A DNA stretch of 64,000 nt from Sphingomonas sp. S1-29 (GTDB lineage: Bacteria; Pseudomonadota; Alphaproteobacteria; Sphingomonadales; Sphingomonadaceae), in contig NZ_CP110678.1 of assembly GCF_026167545.1 (NCBI RefSeq), positions 2,477,501 through 2,541,500 of the forward strand, in the 5' to 3' direction. The position numbers were made by a program, and so were the translations under genes. Below the pieces are notes generated by a model that worked only from the letters and a program-made list of their open reading frames with translations, was not told the DNA's origin and did no database searches. Below are positions 62,599 through 64,000 of this stretch, in pieces; position 1 is the stretch's first letter; every line of letters starts with the position of its first letter.

Positions 62599-63512
62599 GC
62601 TGCCATTTGCAGTTCGGCATTGTGTCGATCGCGCGCCATTCGCAGTACGAGTTCGGCATCCTGCAGGTTGGGAGGACGATCGAGTCCTGAGCGCATCACG
62701 GTCGTTGGTCGAACAGTCGGCGGACGGTAGCTAACGACCAGCAGCCCAATTCGCTTTCCCAGTGCATTGGAAAGCGCCCGCGCTGCTTCGTTGGTCGACA
62801 CCCGGCAGACCGTCCTATCAGGTGGCAGATAGCGCGTGAGGGCCTTTGCATCCGATTCTCCAGCCATAATTGGTAGCGCGCCGAAGGGACGTTCGTGTTC
62901 GATCGCCTCGGCGATTCGTCGCGCATCGAAGTCTCCTGCCGGTCGAGTCATGAGCAATTCGATGATTCTCCCAGTCGGGGTTTCCGCCGCAACAATCACC
63001 TCGGGAAAGGCGATACCCCGGCCCATATCGACGGGGAGGCGCAGATAAACCCGCGCAACTACAATGCCGTCGGGCTCTGCACTTCCATCGATGCCTCGTG
63101 TCTCGACGGCGAGTAGCCAAATCGTGCTGCGGGACGGCGCTTGCACGCCAGACCGCTCGCAGCGGTCTTCGGTTTTAGCAACCAAATCAGAAAGGGGCGC
63201 GGTAGCCCCGAGCTCGACGATCACTTCCCGCGCAATTTCGCGAGCCCGGGGATCGACTCCCTCGCGTCTGCTTCGGCTAGGATTTGCACGACGCATTCCC
63301 GGGGCCAGGGCGGTCGCATCCCGATGGACCAGCCAAGCCTTTACCAGGTTCGAAAACTGAAGCGGACCGAGGTCAAGCATCGCAGCGAACCGTTCCCGCT
63401 CGGCAGCGGTTTGATTTTCGAGAGCTAGATAGTCCCTCACAGCCTTTGCCCGTCGCCTCACCTCCGCCCATTTTAGCGGATCGATCTCGGTAAGATCCAA
63501 ATCTTCAATCAT
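62595..63512 (-). CDS. Unrecognised protein, probable paralogue of X (Y)
   Basis: A 305-aa protein. ATG 63512 has GGAGG five bases upstream; two other upstream ATGs (63524, 63677) lack this. The helical N-terminus (ALENQTAAERERFAAMLDLG, then LQFSNLVKAWLVHRDATAL) lines up with the X region before RFYQMARAW. The middle reads DGIVVARVYLRLPVDMGRGI, then FPEVIVAAETPTGRIIELLM, matching the beta1-beta3 pattern of X but without its Asp. LSDLVAKTEDRCERSGVQAPSRSTIWLL resembles the linker before the core. It looks catalytically inactive; the homology is inferred from layout. Confidence 0.6.
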   Translation of the reverse strand: MIEDLDLTEIDPLKWAEVRRRAKAVRDYLALENQTAAERERFAAMLDLGPLQFSNLVKAWLVHRDATALAPGMRRANPSRSRREGVDPRAREIAREVIVELGATAPLSDLVAKTEDRCERSGVQAPSRSTIWLLAVETRGIDGSAEPDGIVVARVYLRLPVDMGRGIAFPEVIVAAETPTGRIIELLMTRPAGDFDARRIAEAIEHERPFGALPIMAGESDAKALTRYLPPDRTVCRVSTNEAARALSNALGKRIGLLVVSYRPPTVRPTTVMRSGLDRPPNLQDAELVLRMARDRHNAELQMAA

Positions 63513-64000
63513 ATTTTCCTCCATTCTATAGATGACATGACGGTGTTTGACGGCTGGGGATGTCGCCTCGCGTCGAGCTGCTGGTGAGAAATTTTCCGGT
63601 GCTGCTGGGCGCTTGGGGCGATGCCACTGAACGCTGCTTCCCCTGGCCCGCCCAGGCCACCCCAGCCCGGGTTGCACCGGTGATCAGGTATCGATCCGTG
63701 CGGGGGCGTTATTGTGATCCAGCAGGCTTACGCTGCCGAAGACGGGGTGTGCGTGGCCGAGATAGCGGCGGTCCAACAAGGAGCACCTGCGCGGCCGATC
63801 TCGCATCTTATCAGGGCGGGGTTGTACGTAGGTTGGACGCCTGCTTGCCAACGGTGGCGCACGCCGAGCGCCGCAAGCGGATTCGTTGCTTTTTCGCAAA
63901 GGCGTGAGAGCGCGCGAAAGCCAGCGGCTGCTGGCGGGGCGATGCAATCGCCCTGCTTAACTACCTCTCGGAATACGTGAGGCTACATGTTGCCTTCTCT
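63513..64000. other. Right-hand window edge, no clear gene
   Basis: About 490 bases upstream of Y with mixed composition. An 88-codon plus frame (from 63714) reads MIQQAYAAEDGVCVAEIAAV before turning Arg/Ser-rich, and an opposite frame covers the same bases. Neither has a ribosome site or family motif. The promoter of Y should lie close to 63520-63600. Confidence 0.4.

Noticed and set aside
63714..63980. An 88-codon plus-strand frame at the right edge
   Set aside because: No start signal or motif, an opposed frame covers the same bases, and the second half is Arg/Ser-rich.
1..64000. CRISPR arrays
   Set aside because: No regularly spaced identical repeats of 24-40 bases with variable spacers were noticed on either strand.

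Overview
The window looks like a chromosomal segment of an alphaproteobacterium of the Sphingomonas group. The evidence is its high GC with strong GC3 bias, the large NAD-type glutamate dehydrogenase, the metX-metW pair, the sphingomonad-style intergenic palindromes (Clp-shaped CGTTCGTCCTGAG, CCCTCTCCCC and GTCACCCCGGAC types), and the mix of TonB receptor, PiuC and sphingan-like export genes. This placement is inference from gene content; no marker rRNA lies in the window.

Positions 1-8862 are core: a TonB receptor missing its 5' end and its PiuC-type dioxygenase (iron uptake), a 1541-aa NAD-glutamate dehydrogenase, a PAS-domain protein and a tRNA-Thr(CGT). Positions 8863-10063 are gene-poor apart from one probable 47-aa membrane peptide.

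Positions 10064-37499 form a surface-polysaccharide locus. It holds dTDP-rhamnose synthesis (rfbC-B-D-A), a UDP-FucNAc branch (WbjB, WbjC, WbjD plus a WbuB-like transferase), and a 4-amino-4,6-dideoxy sugar branch (PglF-like dehydratase, DegT aminotransferase, PglD-like acyltransferase, PglC-like initiating transferase). It also holds a Wzx flippase, a Wzy-like polymerase, a family 2 glycosyltransferase, a beta-helix protein, Wza/Wzc export proteins and two O-antigen-ligase-type membrane proteins. Several genes in 13.7-24 kb are visibly richer in AT than their neighbours, as expected for exchanged glycan genes. CorA lies inside the right end of this locus.

Positions 37500-51414 are core again: an AlkA-type glycosylase, a ferredoxin, ssb, metX/metW, hisC-tyrA, a secreted TPR-like protein, a tightly coupled ftsE-ftsX-ydcF-plsC operon, a zinc-ribbon protein, a MATE exporter and a tRNA-Leu(GAG). 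Palindromic repeats separate several of these genes.

Positions 51415-64000 are accessory. Directly after tRNA-Leu lies a two-gene unit that reads as a polymorphic nuclease toxin (PD-(D/E)XK-like C-terminus) and its overlapping immunity partner. A Tn7-like transposition operon follows on the minus strand: tnsA, an 86-aa unknown protein, tniA/tnsB (D,D-35-E), tniB/tnsC and tniQ. Two features are unusual. A roughly 170-bp gene-junction segment is duplicated inside the operon, before the small gene and before tnsB. Beyond tnsA lies a convergent pair of unrecognised proteins that seem to share an HTH plus RNase H-like layout and whose stop codons overlap. This last region is the best candidate for an undescribed system.
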